Source: Pycnococcus provasolii (Eukaryota > Chlorophyta > Pseudoscourfieldiophyceae > Pseudoscourfieldiales > Pycnococcaceae). Taken from it: a stretch of DNA of 64,000 nucleotides. Every line of letters starts with the position of its first letter. Within the stretch, counting starts at the first letter, position 1. Location: NCBI GenBank assembly GCA_938743325.2, contig OW568888.1:310001-374000 (forward strand), written 5' to 3'. Positions 37,749 to 48,158 of this stretch are shown in pieces. The notes below the pieces were generated by a model. That model saw only the letters and a program-made list of their open reading frames with translations, was not told where the DNA came from and ran no database searches. The position numbers and the translations under genes are program-made.

Positions 37749-40246
37749 ACAACAACAACAACAGCAACAGGAATCATAAGAGTCATAATGCACTTGCATT
37801 TGCGCGCATCGCCGTCGCGACGAAAAGGGTCGTCGTCACCGTCGACGCAGTGCCTGACGGCGGGCACGTGTGCTGGCACCACAGCAGACGCGCACAATCA
37901 AAAGAAGATGACGACGAGCACGAACACGACCAACCCTCTTCGTCGTCATCCTCGTCTCAACTAGACGACACGACCGTCGTGCCTGGAACGCTCACGTGGG
38001 ACCCGCACGGGTCGCACCTGTACTATGTCAGTACCGCGAGAGCGCTTCCAGGAGCGTCGGGACTTTCCTTAGCACCGGCGTACCTGCACGTCGTCGCGCG
38101 TAAAAAGTTTGAAAGTGACGAAAGGGAAAGGGACGACGACAACGACGAAAGAGAAAGTGCTCACCACCCCAAAGATGAGCCGAGCCGTGTCGACCTTCCG
38201 CCGTGGGCGCGCTCAGGCGACCGAAGTCTTGTTAACATCGGTCAGCGTTCCGTGCGCCGCGCCGTCTCAAGGCTCGTGCACCACTTCACGTCGAATATCG
38301 CGTCGGCAACCTCCGGGATTGTGCGTCCCTTCGGCGCGCTTGTCGGCGCTCTCGCACAGCCGCAGGGTGGGGCGTGGACCGCCCGGGAGAAGGCGGATGC
38401 CATCACAACAACCGCGATGAGCGCATCGGTCCTTGCACATCAGAGCAATCCTTGCCCGACGCCCAATTACCATCGCTCAGTTACCGCGCTGCTTCCCATT
38501 GGCCGAGTTCCATTTTATCTCAGCCCGAGTGCGTGTGGAACGCTCCTCGGATATCTGGCTCCGTCTCCAGCTGGATCCGGGGGAACGCTTAGCATGTACG
38601 TCGCCGATGTCGCGGAGCTTACGATGCCATCTTGGATGCGTGCTGTTCATGCCATCGATGACGAGCATGCTCACGACGACGATAACAGCAAGATCAACAG
38701 CAACAATGATGGAAAGGATGCGTCCAAGGTGGCGGAAGTGGCTGGCAGATCGATCGCCGAAGGTCGGACGGCGCACGCAATGCATCAAATGGAACATGCT
38801 CCGGGCATGCGAATTGTTGGAAGCGCACTTGCAGAGCGACGCACGCCGCTCATCAGCGGTGCGCCGTTGTACTTCTCATGGTCACCCGTGGGACAAAACG
38901 TGCTCGCGATTCGCTACGGCGCTGAGACGGTCACCGCACCCGCACAGATGGACGATACCAAGCCGACCTTGAGAACGTTGCATACGCTTGGCGTTGCACA
39001 GGCGGGTGCCATCACATCGCTGCAGTGGGTGCGCGGCGATTCGTCGTCCACGTCCATGGGATACGCGCTCGTCTGCCTCACATCCGCCGGCGGCGCGCGT
39101 GTTTACCTGTGTCGCGGCGAGGCAATTGCTCACGGACGTCTCGACGGCGCGTTTGACCGCGCGGCGGTGGCAACAGCCACGACACGTGGCAGCGGCGGCA
39201 GACACGAACATCTCGAGCCGGCGGCGGAGACCACGGAGGAGCAGACATCGACCATTTGGGAAAGACTCTGCCCGATATTCGACGTCGCGAGACAGATCGA
39301 TGCACCAGGTCCTCGTGCTCCCGCCGATGTGGAAGCTGACAATGGCTCGATCGTTCGCCGCGTGTACGCGCTGAGTGCGTCACCAGACGCGCGCTACGTC
39401 GCGTGGGCCTCCGCGGAAGGTGTTCACGTGTGCCGCACGCCATACGGCGGTGGGGCGATGCCATCGATCCAAGAGCGTTCATCGCAGCCGCTTGGCCTGC
39501 ACGATTTTGAGAGCGACGCGCAGAATCGCGTTCGCAGAGGTTTGCTTCCCACTCACCTGGTTTTGAATCTTCCTCTCGAGCGCGTTGTTGCCATGCAGTG
39601 GAGTCCCGTGGGAAAGCGTCTGCTGGTTCTTGCCATGCACGTTGGAGGCAATCGCGACACACAGATGGACGACTCTCCGACTTCCGCGTTTGGCTTCTTC
39701 CGGTGGCACGTGCTTGACTTCAGCGATACAGATGAAGACGGCAACGCCATCGTCCCAACGTCGATGGTGCCGACCACCGCACAGCTCCTTCGTGTTGCAC
39801 GTTTCGCGCCCTTCTACCCCAGCGAGGAGTTTGCCAGGAGTGTGCTTCCGTTCTTCGACCAGTACCAGCAGAGTCACAGCCTTTGGGATCCCACGGGAAC
39901 GCGTTTCTGCTACTGCGGGTACCACTTCGTGAATCGCCGCGACGCCGGCCGTGTGGCTGCAACGTCACAGGGAGCCGGTGCGGTGTTCGTGCACCCGGCT
40001 GTGAGCGCATGCTTCGTGTACGCGCAGACTGTCCCGAGCTGTGGCACTCCGAATTCATATGCAGATAATTTCTGGGGTGTCGCTCCCCAGCCGAACGAGC
40101 CGTGGGTGCAGCATGCTGCCTCGAACGAAAATGCCATCGGTTCGCGTTTGCTGGAGTGCGGCGTGCACGCGCCCGCCGTGACGGTGTTCGAAGGTGAGGT
40201 GGCGTGGTGGTGCTGTCCTCGGAGGTCGGCAAGCTCGCTGTCGTGA
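37397..40246 (+). CDS. F-box protein with beta-propeller-like body
   Basis: 949 residues from the ATG at 37397. An F-box lies near the N-terminus (about 22-70: LLDLPSGILFKYVLPHLDLP then SLIALSGTSKDLRLM). A long body follows with Ser, Asn and Asp tracts. Recurrent propeller-type strands are present: LYFSWSPVGQNVLAIRYG, ITSLQWVRGDSS, SPDARYVAWASAEGVHVC, VVAMQWSPVGKRLLVLAMHV and SHSLWDPTGTRFCYCG. They resemble TolB/DPP-IV-type or degenerate WD40 blades. The likely role is a substrate receptor of an SCF ubiquitin ligase. The poly-Ser stretch is encoded by a TCG repeat. Confidence 0.7.
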
Positions 40247-40521
40247 CGATTGTATGTATATAATATTATTTTTTTAAAAAAGGAGAACATCGTAAATTAC
40301 TAAATTGACATGATATTTATTCCGTGTTATAGGTACTCAGACCCTGAGCACGCCCCCCTTATCCCCTAGGGATAGGGTTTTCGCATTTTGTCCGATACAG
40401 TATGGGGATATGAGATTCGTTGGAAAGTTTGAGATTTCAGATTGACCCCCTCCCCTCCCTGTGAGAAGCTTTCCTAATAAATCCAATCCGCATTCGATAA
40501 AATTGGAACCTTTATCGTTTC

Positions 40522-41844
40522 ATGGCGTCCGCAGATGGTGGTGGTGGTGGTGGTTACTCGTCCGCGGACGTGGGCCTGGCATTCGGGCTGGTGCTCGGCG
40601 CGGGCTTCTCGACGACGCTGGGTGCGCTGATGGTGCTCTGCATACGCATGCCCCCGTCGATCCACCTCTCATCTCTGAAGAAAAAGATGCACAATCAGGG
40701 TTCCATGCGAGCAGGTGGCGGCAATTCCGTCGTCGTGTCACCAATCTCGCGCGGCATGCCGTTAGATCATCATCACGCAGATGACGGCGAAGGTGGCGGG
40801 GGTAGTGCTGGGGAAGATGATGGTGATGCTGAAATGGATTCTCTGCGTGTACGCGTGATGCGCGTGCGAAGTGTGCTGTCGATCAGCCTTGGATTCGCGG
40901 CGGGCGTGATGATTTACGTGTCATTCGTCGAGATCTTCATGGTGAAAACGGTGGACGCGTTCACGGAGTACCTGGGTGGGGGAGAACGTGCACAGGTCGT
41001 GGGAACGCAGTACAGCACGTACGTGTTCTTTGCTGGCATCGCATTCATGGCGATTGTCGACGCTGCCACGCAAAAACTCATACGATGCACGACAGGACGA
41101 ACACCGTCGTTGCGGCAAACGACGACGACGACGACGACGACGGAGATGGTGGTAACGAGATGCTGCGAGAATGATATATGCGACATGGTCAGCGCTGAAG
41201 TCGTGTCGACTGCGGACGACATGGAACGTGGACGTGCACCTGCGGAGGAGGAGGAGGAGGAGGAGGAGGAGGAGTCGAAAAAGCGACTGCACGCGAGTGG
41301 AATGCTCACTGCACTGGCCATTGGCATACACAACTTCCCCGAGGGTTTGGCGACATTCGTCGCGACGCTCGCTGACCCCAGCGCGGGTGTGACGCTGGCG
41401 ATTGCCATCGCCGTGCACAACATTCCAGAAGGCTTGTGCGTGTCGATGCCCATCTACGCCGCAACGGGAAGCCGCTTCAAGGCGATTGGTTACGCGCTTC
41501 TCAGCGGCGTGACGGAGATCTTCGGCGCGATATTTGGGTACTTGGTACTGCGTGGTGCGGGCATGAGTCCGTTGGCATACGGGATATTATTCGGCATGGT
41601 GGCGGGCATGATGGTGTTCGTGAGCCTGAAGGAGTTGATACCCACATCTTTGCAGTACGCGACGGATCGGGATCAACATCAGCAAGCTCTTTCTCACGTG
41701 CAAAAGGACCGCCACCAAGGCAAATGCCCTTGCCTAGCAAGCTGCCTGGCGCCCCCCAGTTGCGGCGCGCGCACGACGACAAGTGTTGCGGTGATCGCGG
41801 GCATGGCGGTCATGGCGATCAGCTTGCTGCTGTTTGGCGCGTGA
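40522..41844 (+). CDS. ZIP-family metal transporter (ZupT/GufA-like)
   Basis: 440 residues from the ATG at 40522. Helix 1 is GLAFGLVLGAGFSTTLGALM; helix 2 SISLGFAAGVMIYVSFVEIF; helix 3 around YVFFAGIAFMAIVDA. A long hydrophilic loop with poly-Thr and poly-Glu separates it from the metal-site helices 4 and 5, which carry HNFPEG and HNIPEG. Helices 6-8 follow (GVTEIFGAIFGYLVL, GILFGMVAGMMVFVSLKEL, VIAGMAVMAISLLLF). A DHHHADDG loop between helices 1 and 2 may bind metal. ZIP proteins move zinc, iron or manganese into the cytosol. All key residues are present. A short Cys-rich insert (KCPCLASCLAPPSCG) lies before helix 8. Confidence 0.9.
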   Translation: MASADGGGGGGYSSADVGLAFGLVLGAGFSTTLGALMVLCIRMPPSIHLSSLKKKMHNQGSMRAGGGNSVVVSPISRGMPLDHHHADDGEGGGGSAGEDDGDAEMDSLRVRVMRVRSVLSISLGFAAGVMIYVSFVEIFMVKTVDAFTEYLGGGERAQVVGTQYSTYVFFAGIAFMAIVDAATQKLIRCTTGRTPSLRQTTTTTTTTEMVVTRCCENDICDMVSAEVVSTADDMERGRAPAEEEEEEEEEESKKRLHASGMLTALAIGIHNFPEGLATFVATLADPSAGVTLAIAIAVHNIPEGLCVSMPIYAATGSRFKAIGYALLSGVTEIFGAIFGYLVLRGAGMSPLAYGILFGMVAGMMVFVSLKELIPTSLQYATDRDQHQQALSHVQKDRHQGKCPCLASCLAPPSCGARTTTSVAVIAGMAVMAISLLLFGA

Positions 41845-43895
41845 GAATGACGGGGAGTCCATTTTGGGGGTTTGGTTTCGGGGTTTGGTTTCGGGGTTTC
41901 TTTGGGCCCTAAGGTAAAGGGAGGGGAGGGGCGACATCCTTGTCTGGTAAACTTAACGAACTTCACTTCGCGTCACCTTCCTCCTGCTTGACGAGATATC
42001 ACAATCAATCTCTTATGACTTATGCATTGTACCTCTATTGAGACTGCCGCCAAGGGCGCCAGTGTGCCAGAGTGTGTTTGTGCAATTCCCGTCCAACACC
42101 CTCGTCCCTTCGTAGGGTCGGATGGTCGGAAGAACACGGAGGAACGTTTTCTTAATTCCGCAAATTTTCGGAAAACGAAACGGAAAAACGCCCGACGGCG
42201 GCTATGCGCCATAAATAAAAGTTGTACACCAGCGTTCCGGTGATTCGAGGGGAGTGAAGAGCCGCAGGTTAAGTCCATGGCGCACCTCCGACCTCCTTGA
42301 ATGACGCCTGAATTTCATACGAAAAATCGTGAAAAAACCAAAAACCAAAATCCTCGGATATGGAAATGATATGGTGCTGCGACGTCATCACTGCAAACCG
42401 TCGGCATCGGAGGGAGGTCGTCGTATTGTCGAGTAGCCTCTGCAGTGCATCGATCTGGATCCGAGCGAAGGCCCATGCAGTGCACGTACCAGCCTGTGCT
42501 CAACCAGGTGAACGTCATGGGCAGCGTGCTCTCCCGTCTTTCCCGTCCTATCGTGCACTACATAAGGCATTAGCTGTGCTGTGTGTGCATCTCGTAGGAG
42601 TCGCTCATCGCTTCATCTTGACGAGAACAAGGAAGACTGTACAGGACTCACGGGTGACGTGCTGTGCTCTCTCTCTCTCATGGGAGATTGCCCGTAGGGT
42701 TGCCACTCGGCAGGCGTCAGGGAGGTGTCAGGGACACCGGCGCGGACACTCCTCACTCCTCAGTCCTTTCCTCAGGAGAGGAGGCGCCACCCCTCGGAGG
42801 CTCGGAGGCTCCGAGGGAGCGCAGCAGAGAGGCCGAGAGGAGGGAGGCTCCTCACCGAGCCACCCAAGCAGCAGAGCAAGCCAGCCCCCTCCCGTGCAAT
42901 GGTCTCCTAGAGCTCGAGCTCTGACAGTCTGAGCTGAGCTGAGCTGAGCTGAGCTGAGACGAGGCAGGCACTTCTCGCCTATGCATAAGAACTACTTATT
43001 AGAATAGAGCCTGTCGTCGCCCTTTGGTGTTTCCACAGGCTTCCCTCTTCCCTCGAGGGCCAGGCAGACACAGACACAGACACAGACGGAGTCGGAGTTG
43101 TTGTACATACAACTCCCTTCTCAGAGGTGTTGTTCTCTCGATCTCCGTCGAGTGTCCTTGAGCCTACCTTAAAGAGTCCTTGAGCTTAAAGGTTTCCAGG
43201 CTTAAAGGCTGAAAGGTTTGCTCTTAAGCTTGCTTTAAGCTTAAAGCTTAGATACACTCTCTTTCTTCAAGGCTTCCTCGCTTACTCGTGAAGAACGAAG
43301 AAGTGGTTAAGATACGCGATACGCGAGTACCTTAAGGTTGCCTTAAGCAGCAGATACACTCTTTTTCAAGGAGTGTATTGTAAGGTACCCGTAGGGTAGT
43401 GTGTGCTGGCGTATCTACGTATCTACGTATCTACCCTAACTACCTGGCCTGGCCTGAACTCACTGTGAGTTGTGTTGTGTTGGTTAACCGGTTGTAAGCT
43501 TTGCATCGTGGCCGCTGCTTTCAAGAGTTTTTTTTCACTCTTGAAGTCTTGAAGTGGAACGTGGAACGTGGTGGAACGTCGCTCATCTCTCTGTGTGTGT
43601 GTGTGTTGAGTTCACTCACGGTGTTTCTTTCACTTTTCATCTCTTTTTTTTTCGTCGTCGCATCGCAGAGAAAGATTTCTTCGTCGCAGAGGTTCAGGGT
43701 ACACGTTTGTGTGTTTCTTCAGAGGACGCTAGCGATTGATTCAAAGGCCTGGTGCTTTGTGTGTATATAGTTGTTTGCCATCTGGGAGAGACTCTCTGCT
43801 TGAGCTTGAGCTTGAGCTTGAGAGGAGAAGAAGAAGGATAAAAAAAACGTTCACTCTCGAGAAGATTGCATATATATAGTGTCACCTTGAGAAAG
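41845..43895. other. Two-kilobase spacer and probable long 5' leader of the bZIP gene
   Basis: No convincing gene. GGTTTCGGGGTTTGG motifs lie at 41870-41902, just past the ZIP gene. From 42730 there are GGAGGCTC and GAGCT repeats (GAGCT run at 42931-42959), an ACAGAC repeat at 43068-43088, and a region dense in CTTAAG and GCTTAAAG (43170-43390). The motif AGATACACTCT(C)TTTTTCAAGG occurs twice (about 43250 and 43369); the second copy folds into TACACTC/GAGTGTA. TATCTACG repeats three times at about 43411-43435. AT content rises to the bZIP ATG. Small open frames here look like chance or uORFs. Confidence 0.5.
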
Positions 43896-45305
43896 ATGAA
43901 CAACGTGGGCCACACCATGGAGGAGTACGTGACGAACATGACGTTCCTGGGGCAGGCCAACGCCGCCGCGGGCTTGCGACCCAACTTGGCGGAGGTTTCG
44001 CTCGGTGCGCCTCCTGGTTTCGCGGCACAACCACCTATGCACAACGGAGGGATGCACCCAGGCGCAGCAGCCGTCGCCGCTAGCGCAACAGCAGCACAGC
44101 AAGCAGCAGCAGCAGCGGCGGCGGCAGCAGCAGCAGCAGCGCCAGCCCCCGTCGCCGTCGCCGTCGGAGGAAGGGTAAGTGCTGGGGACGATCCGACCGA
44201 ATCGGGAAAGAAGGATTTTGTCGACAGCGTACTTGACTTCGAGTTCGACAGCTTACTCAATGAGTACAACATGGCGGGTGCGCCACCGCCACCGCCGGGT
44301 GCTGCAGACGCAGCAGGGGCCGGCGCGGGGGCTGCACGCAACAAGCGAGGAGGACGAGTCCCATCTTCCGCACCGACGAGAAGGCAAAGGCCAAGCCAGA
44401 GTGACGCGCAGAGGAGATACCGCGAGAAGCAAAAGCAGCGCGTCAACGACCTGGAGATGCAGGTGCAGAAGCTGAGCGACCGCGTGCGCGAGCTTGAGAT
44501 GAGCGGCGCGGACAGCGCGGTTCTCGTGCACAGCCGAATCGACGCGACGCCGGAGGTGCTCACGGAACTCAAGAAGGTGGCCACTGATTTCCTTGAGACG
44601 CTGCGCCAGGCGTACTGGACCGAGAGCGACGCACAGCTCAGGGCACGCGTCATGGGCATCATGCCGAGCACGAAGCGGCTGAAGCTGATGCTCGGTCAAA
44701 ATCCCGAGCTTGCCGTTGGCCTGAACATCAACTTGACCACGGACAATCTCGAGTACTGGAAGTCCGTCGTAAGGCGCGCGGAGCTTCCCATAGCCAAGCT
44801 GCGCGCCGTTGTGAAATGGCGCGACGACTTCGTGGCCACTCTGCAGGCGATGCAGCGTAAGCGGATGGTGGAGATCAGGAACATCCAGCGTGCGAATGAT
44901 CAGATGGATTCAAGCGACCTGCTCAGCCCGATGCCGACGATCGTGAACAGCAACGCATCTCGCTGCGGCAACGTTGACATCCGAGGTCGCGTGATACAGC
45001 TCTCCACCGAGATCACAGAGGCGTGCACGGCTATACGCGCGTCTATTGCGGAGCAGGAGACGTTCATCGATCAGGCTGTCATCGAGCTGTTTGACGAAGA
45101 ATACATAGGCCCGCGCGGCTGCATTCGCATGATCATTCTGAGCGCACCGATCATCTGCGACGCCTTTGGCATCGTGAATGCTGTCACGGCGGTTGTGTCT
45201 GAAATCGACGCGGCTGGCGGCAGCGGTGCGAGTGCGAATTCGCAGCAGGCTTCCGGCGAAGGGTTGCAAACGAGTGTTCCTATAGAAGGAGTTGAAGGTG
45301 AATAG
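43896..45305 (+). CDS. bZIP transcription factor with altered basic region
   Basis: 469 residues from the ATG at 43896. The N-terminus has a poly-Ala tract; an acidic segment (DFVDSVLDFEFDSLLNEYNM) at about 107-126 may be an activation domain. The bZIP lies at about 165-205: QSDAQRRYREKQKQRV then LEMQVQKLSDRVRELE. In the usual N-x7-R pattern the Arg (R176) is kept but Gln (Q168) stands where Asn is nearly invariant. A conserved-looking C-terminal domain (about 220-450) with TEVLTELKKVATDFLETLRQ-like helices is typical of algal bZIPs and is unassigned. A strong splice-donor match (G|GTAAGT, 44175) sits in the frame just upstream, so an unspliced short intron cannot be excluded. Confidence 0.75.
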   Translation: MNNVGHTMEEYVTNMTFLGQANAAAGLRPNLAEVSLGAPPGFAAQPPMHNGGMHPGAAAVAASATAAQQAAAAAAAAAAAAAPAPVAVAVGGRVSAGDDPTESGKKDFVDSVLDFEFDSLLNEYNMAGAPPPPPGAADAAGAGAGAARNKRGGRVPSSAPTRRQRPSQSDAQRRYREKQKQRVNDLEMQVQKLSDRVRELEMSGADSAVLVHSRIDATPEVLTELKKVATDFLETLRQAYWTESDAQLRARVMGIMPSTKRLKLMLGQNPELAVGLNINLTTDNLEYWKSVVRRAELPIAKLRAVVKWRDDFVATLQAMQRKRMVEIRNIQRANDQMDSSDLLSPMPTIVNSNASRCGNVDIRGRVIQLSTEITEACTAIRASIAEQETFIDQAVIELFDEEYIGPRGCIRMIILSAPIICDAFGIVNAVTAVVSEIDAAGGSGASANSQQASGEGLQTSVPIEGVEGE

Positions 45306-45495
45306 GGTGGACTCTTTTGATTTGTGTTCCTTGTTCTCTGTTACAGACCATAAAATGTTTGAAAGCTATTGTTTCTTGCTCGTTGTTTCAGTGCATGAAT
45401 ATTCGCCTGAGATGGGTCTAAGGAGCACAGCACGTACTCATCTCCCCTCATCTTGCTTTAGTAAAGGGGAAATTGGGAAAAAAAGCCCTACGGGT

Positions 45496-45543
45496 AACCC
45501 TAACCCTAACCCTAACCCAAACGTTTTTTAGGGTTTCTTTTCG
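45496..45543 (+). promoter_or_regulatory. Telomere-like repeat before the ESP1-like gene
   Basis: Four CCCTAA-type units followed by TTTTTTAGGGTTT, ending about 115 bases before the ATG at 45656. Confidence 0.6.
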
Positions 45544-45655
45544 ATCTTTTCTGCCCCCCTCTTCCGGCTGTCCGGGCGGCGCGCGCAATTCCCCGCAGTT
45601 CCCGTCGTCATTTCGTTTCCCCTGCTCGCTCGAAGGAGGACAGTCTAGGTACCCC

Positions 45656-46243
45656 ATGCTTCGCGGCGGCAACCCGCACGCGTCGTCGATGCCCCCGCCG
45701 ACGCAGCCTCCGATGGGCATGGGAATCGCCTCGCAGGCGTCGTCGCACGCGAACGCGATGCTCGGCGGCCAGGAGTCCGGCCCGGGCGTCGGCGCGACGG
45801 ACCCGCTCGCGCAGCTGCTCGGTGGGTTCTCGCCCAACCAGCTCGTGGAAGTGCTGTCTCAGATGAAGCAGCTCGTGCAGCAGAACCACACGCAGGCGCG
45901 GCATATTCTGAACAACAACCCGCAGCTCACCAAAGCGCTGTTTCAGGCGCAGATCATGCTGAACATGGTGCACAGAGGCGGCCCTCCTGCAGCCCCGCCG
46001 CCCGCCGCCCCCGGGTATCCGCAGCACGCACCGCCCCCTGGCTACGGCGCGCCGCCGCCCCCTCAGCAGGTGGCACATGCGCCCCAGCCGCAGCAGCTGG
46101 ATAGCACGCACCAGCAGCTGTTGGCGCAGGTGCTAGCGATGAGCCCTGACCAGGTGAATGCGCTCCCTCCCGACCAGCGCGCGCAGGTTCTGGCGTTGCA
46201 GGCGCAGGCGCGCCAGCAGCAGCAGCCACCTGGACACGTGTAA
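45656..46243 (+). CDS. ESP1-like CstF64 relative lacking an RRM
   Basis: 195 residues from the ATG at 45656. The hinge domain of cleavage stimulation factor subunit 2 lies at about 40-100 (PLAQLLGGFSPNQLVEVLSQ, NNPQLTKALFQAQIMLNMV). A Pro-rich linker follows, and the C-terminal CSTF_C three-helix domain is at about 150-188 (HQQLLAQVLAMSPDQVNALP). The N-terminal RRM of CstF64 is absent. Arabidopsis ESP1 has the same reduced architecture and acts with CPSF/symplekin in 3' end formation. A CTAG just before CCCCATG could be a splice acceptor, so a missing 5' exon remains possible, although the upstream 350 bases show no RRM. A polyadenylation-like GTGTAATAAA overlaps the stop. Confidence 0.8.
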   Translation: MLRGGNPHASSMPPPTQPPMGMGIASQASSHANAMLGGQESGPGVGATDPLAQLLGGFSPNQLVEVLSQMKQLVQQNHTQARHILNNNPQLTKALFQAQIMLNMVHRGGPPAAPPPAAPGYPQHAPPPGYGAPPPPQQVAHAPQPQQLDSTHQQLLAQVLAMSPDQVNALPPDQRAQVLALQAQARQQQQPPGHV

Positions 46244-46276
46244 TAAAACTAAGACTTGCAGGGTGGGTGAATTCTT

Positions 46277-47055
46277 GTGCGTGTACAACATCCTTTTGCC
46301 TCTCGATGTTGTTGTTCTCATAGTAGTAGTAGTGGTGGCATTGATGCAAGCGCTGGTGTTGAGTCTATCCAAGAAAAAATACAGGCAAACTACCAGCAAT
46401 ATGACGTGACGATTCGTAAACCCATGGGTGTCGTGCTCGAGGAAGTTGCGAACGGGACGCAAAAAAATATTGCGAGCGTTTATGTCGCCGAAGTCGTACC
46501 TGGAAGCAACGCGGAGAAGATGGGCGTGCGCGAAGGCGACCTGCTCGTCAGTTGCTCAGCCGTCACGCTCAAGGCGGGTAAGGAAGGCGCATACGCCAAA
46601 CAAGGACACGGAGGAAGACCCTTCGACAACTTTCAAAAAGGCGTCTTCGTCTCGGCGAACCAGACGTTTGACATCACCATGTACGTCTACCTTGCACACC
46701 AGTTGACGTCTGCGGCGCAGGGGAACGATACGCAAGTCACTCACAACCACGAACACACAACACACGAAACGAAACAGGGCGGCGATCGCATCCAATAACG
46801 AACGGTGGGGCTTCAACACGGTCGACTGCACGTTCGCGCGCGCGTGCGCGACGCAACGTCGGAGGATCTGTGAACATCTCATCCATCACTTGTGACGGTG
46901 TTGGCATCACGGCAAAGGTGATGGTAAAGAACGACGCCACGTTCGACGCAACAAAGGGAGACCTTTACGCGAAGTTGCTGGAAAGCGCGGAGAAGCATGA
47001 AGTGGAGCTCTCCTTCGAAAAGAGGATCGTCCTTCAGCCTCCGGCGTTCGAGTGA
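46277..47055 (+). CDS. PDZ-domain protein, spliced, 5' end unresolved
   Basis: The frame from 46277 has no ATG before the PDZ core, so a 5' exon or unusual start is missing. The core reads YDVTIRKPMGVVLEEVANG, then VYVAEVVPGSNAEKMGVREG and DLLVSCSAVTLKAG. After GCG G|GTAAGG (46577/46578) a splice to about 46865 (GAG|GATCTG) joins in frame to the rest of the fold: TFDATKGDLYAKLLESAEKH then EVELSFEKR, with stop at 47055. The acceptor is weak; CAG at about 46779 is an alternative in the same frame. Reading through the intron also stays open to 46798 but adds sequence that breaks the fold. Such single-PDZ proteins in algae are often plastid proteins. TGTAA is at 47066-47070. Confidence 0.6.
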
Positions 47056-47638
47056 ATCAATGTATTGTAAATGCGTACTGAGATTTGGTCGTAAGATTTG
47101 ATCAGTTTGCACTTTCCTCGGAATACCCCCTGGCGCTGCGCGGGCTCTTCGGGAGGGTGCGCGCAGCACTAACTGCTAGGATCTTTGGTCGCTGGGAGTG
47201 TAATGTGAGCTCTTTTATGTGTGGGTGAGCCCACCACATCACATTCATTCCTTCACATCAACGTTATCCCCCTCAGTATAGTACTGGATGTGTGGGTAGA
47301 CAGAAAGTTGGGAGCGGGCGGGCGGGAAGAAACTTCGACGTTGTGTGTTAACTAGGGCAAACCTCCCCGTCACGTGGTTAGACCTCCCCGTCACGCGATT
47401 AGACCTCCCCGTCACGCGATGGTAGGGTTAGGGTTAGGGGTATCTTAGCCCTAATCCTAATTTAGCTTGGAACTCGGGACTAACCCCCGTTCGGAACGGG
47501 GGACAAAACAGACCCCGACTTATTTCTCGTAACGGGACACCAGGGGAGGGGTTCCTCCCAAGTTCCCTCACGAACTTTTGGTCGGTGATTTGGTCGGGGA
47601 GGGGTCCCTCCCCGACCTAACCCGACCTGTCTGCCCAC
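47056..47638. other. Repeat-rich intergenic DNA
   Basis: Begins the gene-poor 47-51 kb segment. Three tandem 24-base units containing GACCTCCCCGTCACGCGA lie at about 47359-47421. GTAGGGTTAGGGTTAGGGG (47422-47440) and CCCTAATCCTAA follow, then GGTCGGGGAGG-type short repeats to 47630. No gene seen. Confidence 0.6.
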
Positions 47639-47978
47639 CATGCCGGCGCCATGGCGTCGTCGCCGGCGCTAGTGGCGCGCGTAGTGGCGCAGTCTGTGGC
47701 GCGCAGTGGCGTGCCTGGCTGCCTGGCTGACTGTTCAGGTGCACGTGAGCCTCTTGTAAGACTATTGTGTAACATCATCAACAACATCTTGCCGCATCCT
47801 TAAGGTCGCCTTCCCCCTCCATGTTGATGTAATGTGAAAGATGTTGTTACATGTTCTTACATGAGTGTCTCAAACGTTGTCACAGGGCAGCCGGTAAGCC
47901 AGGACAACAGTCAGGCGCCACAGACTGCGCCACTACGCACGCCACTAGCGCCGGCGACGACGCCATGGCGCCGGCATG
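47639..47978. mobile_element. Inverted-repeat element CATGCCGGCGCC, copy 1
   Basis: A 340-base element with terminal inverted repeats of about 64 bases (47639-47702 and 47915-47978) that differ at only one or two positions. They start CATGCCGGCGCCATGGCGTC and end AGTCTGTGGCGC. The centre has TTACAT/ATGTAA repeats and no open frame. Flanks show no clear target duplication. Short, non-coding and present twice locally, so a MITE-type non-autonomous DNA element is likely. Confidence 0.8.
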
Positions 47979-48158
47979 GCGAGCAAACATAATTTCCCTC
48001 CCCGACCATTTTCCCCGACCATAAAACCACGGAAATGGTCGCAATTCGAAAAAAATAGGTGACAGACCATTTCACCCGACTAGGGGGTGGTCAGAAAAAT
48101 CTGACTGCGACTTACATCTACGACCAAAAAAGGGAGTCATACCACCCGTTCGGGGGGG

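Noticed and set aside
42360-42932. 190-codon plus-strand frame in the bZIP spacer
   Set aside because: Composition unlike protein, overlaps GGAGGCTC repeats, no domain, and poor start context.
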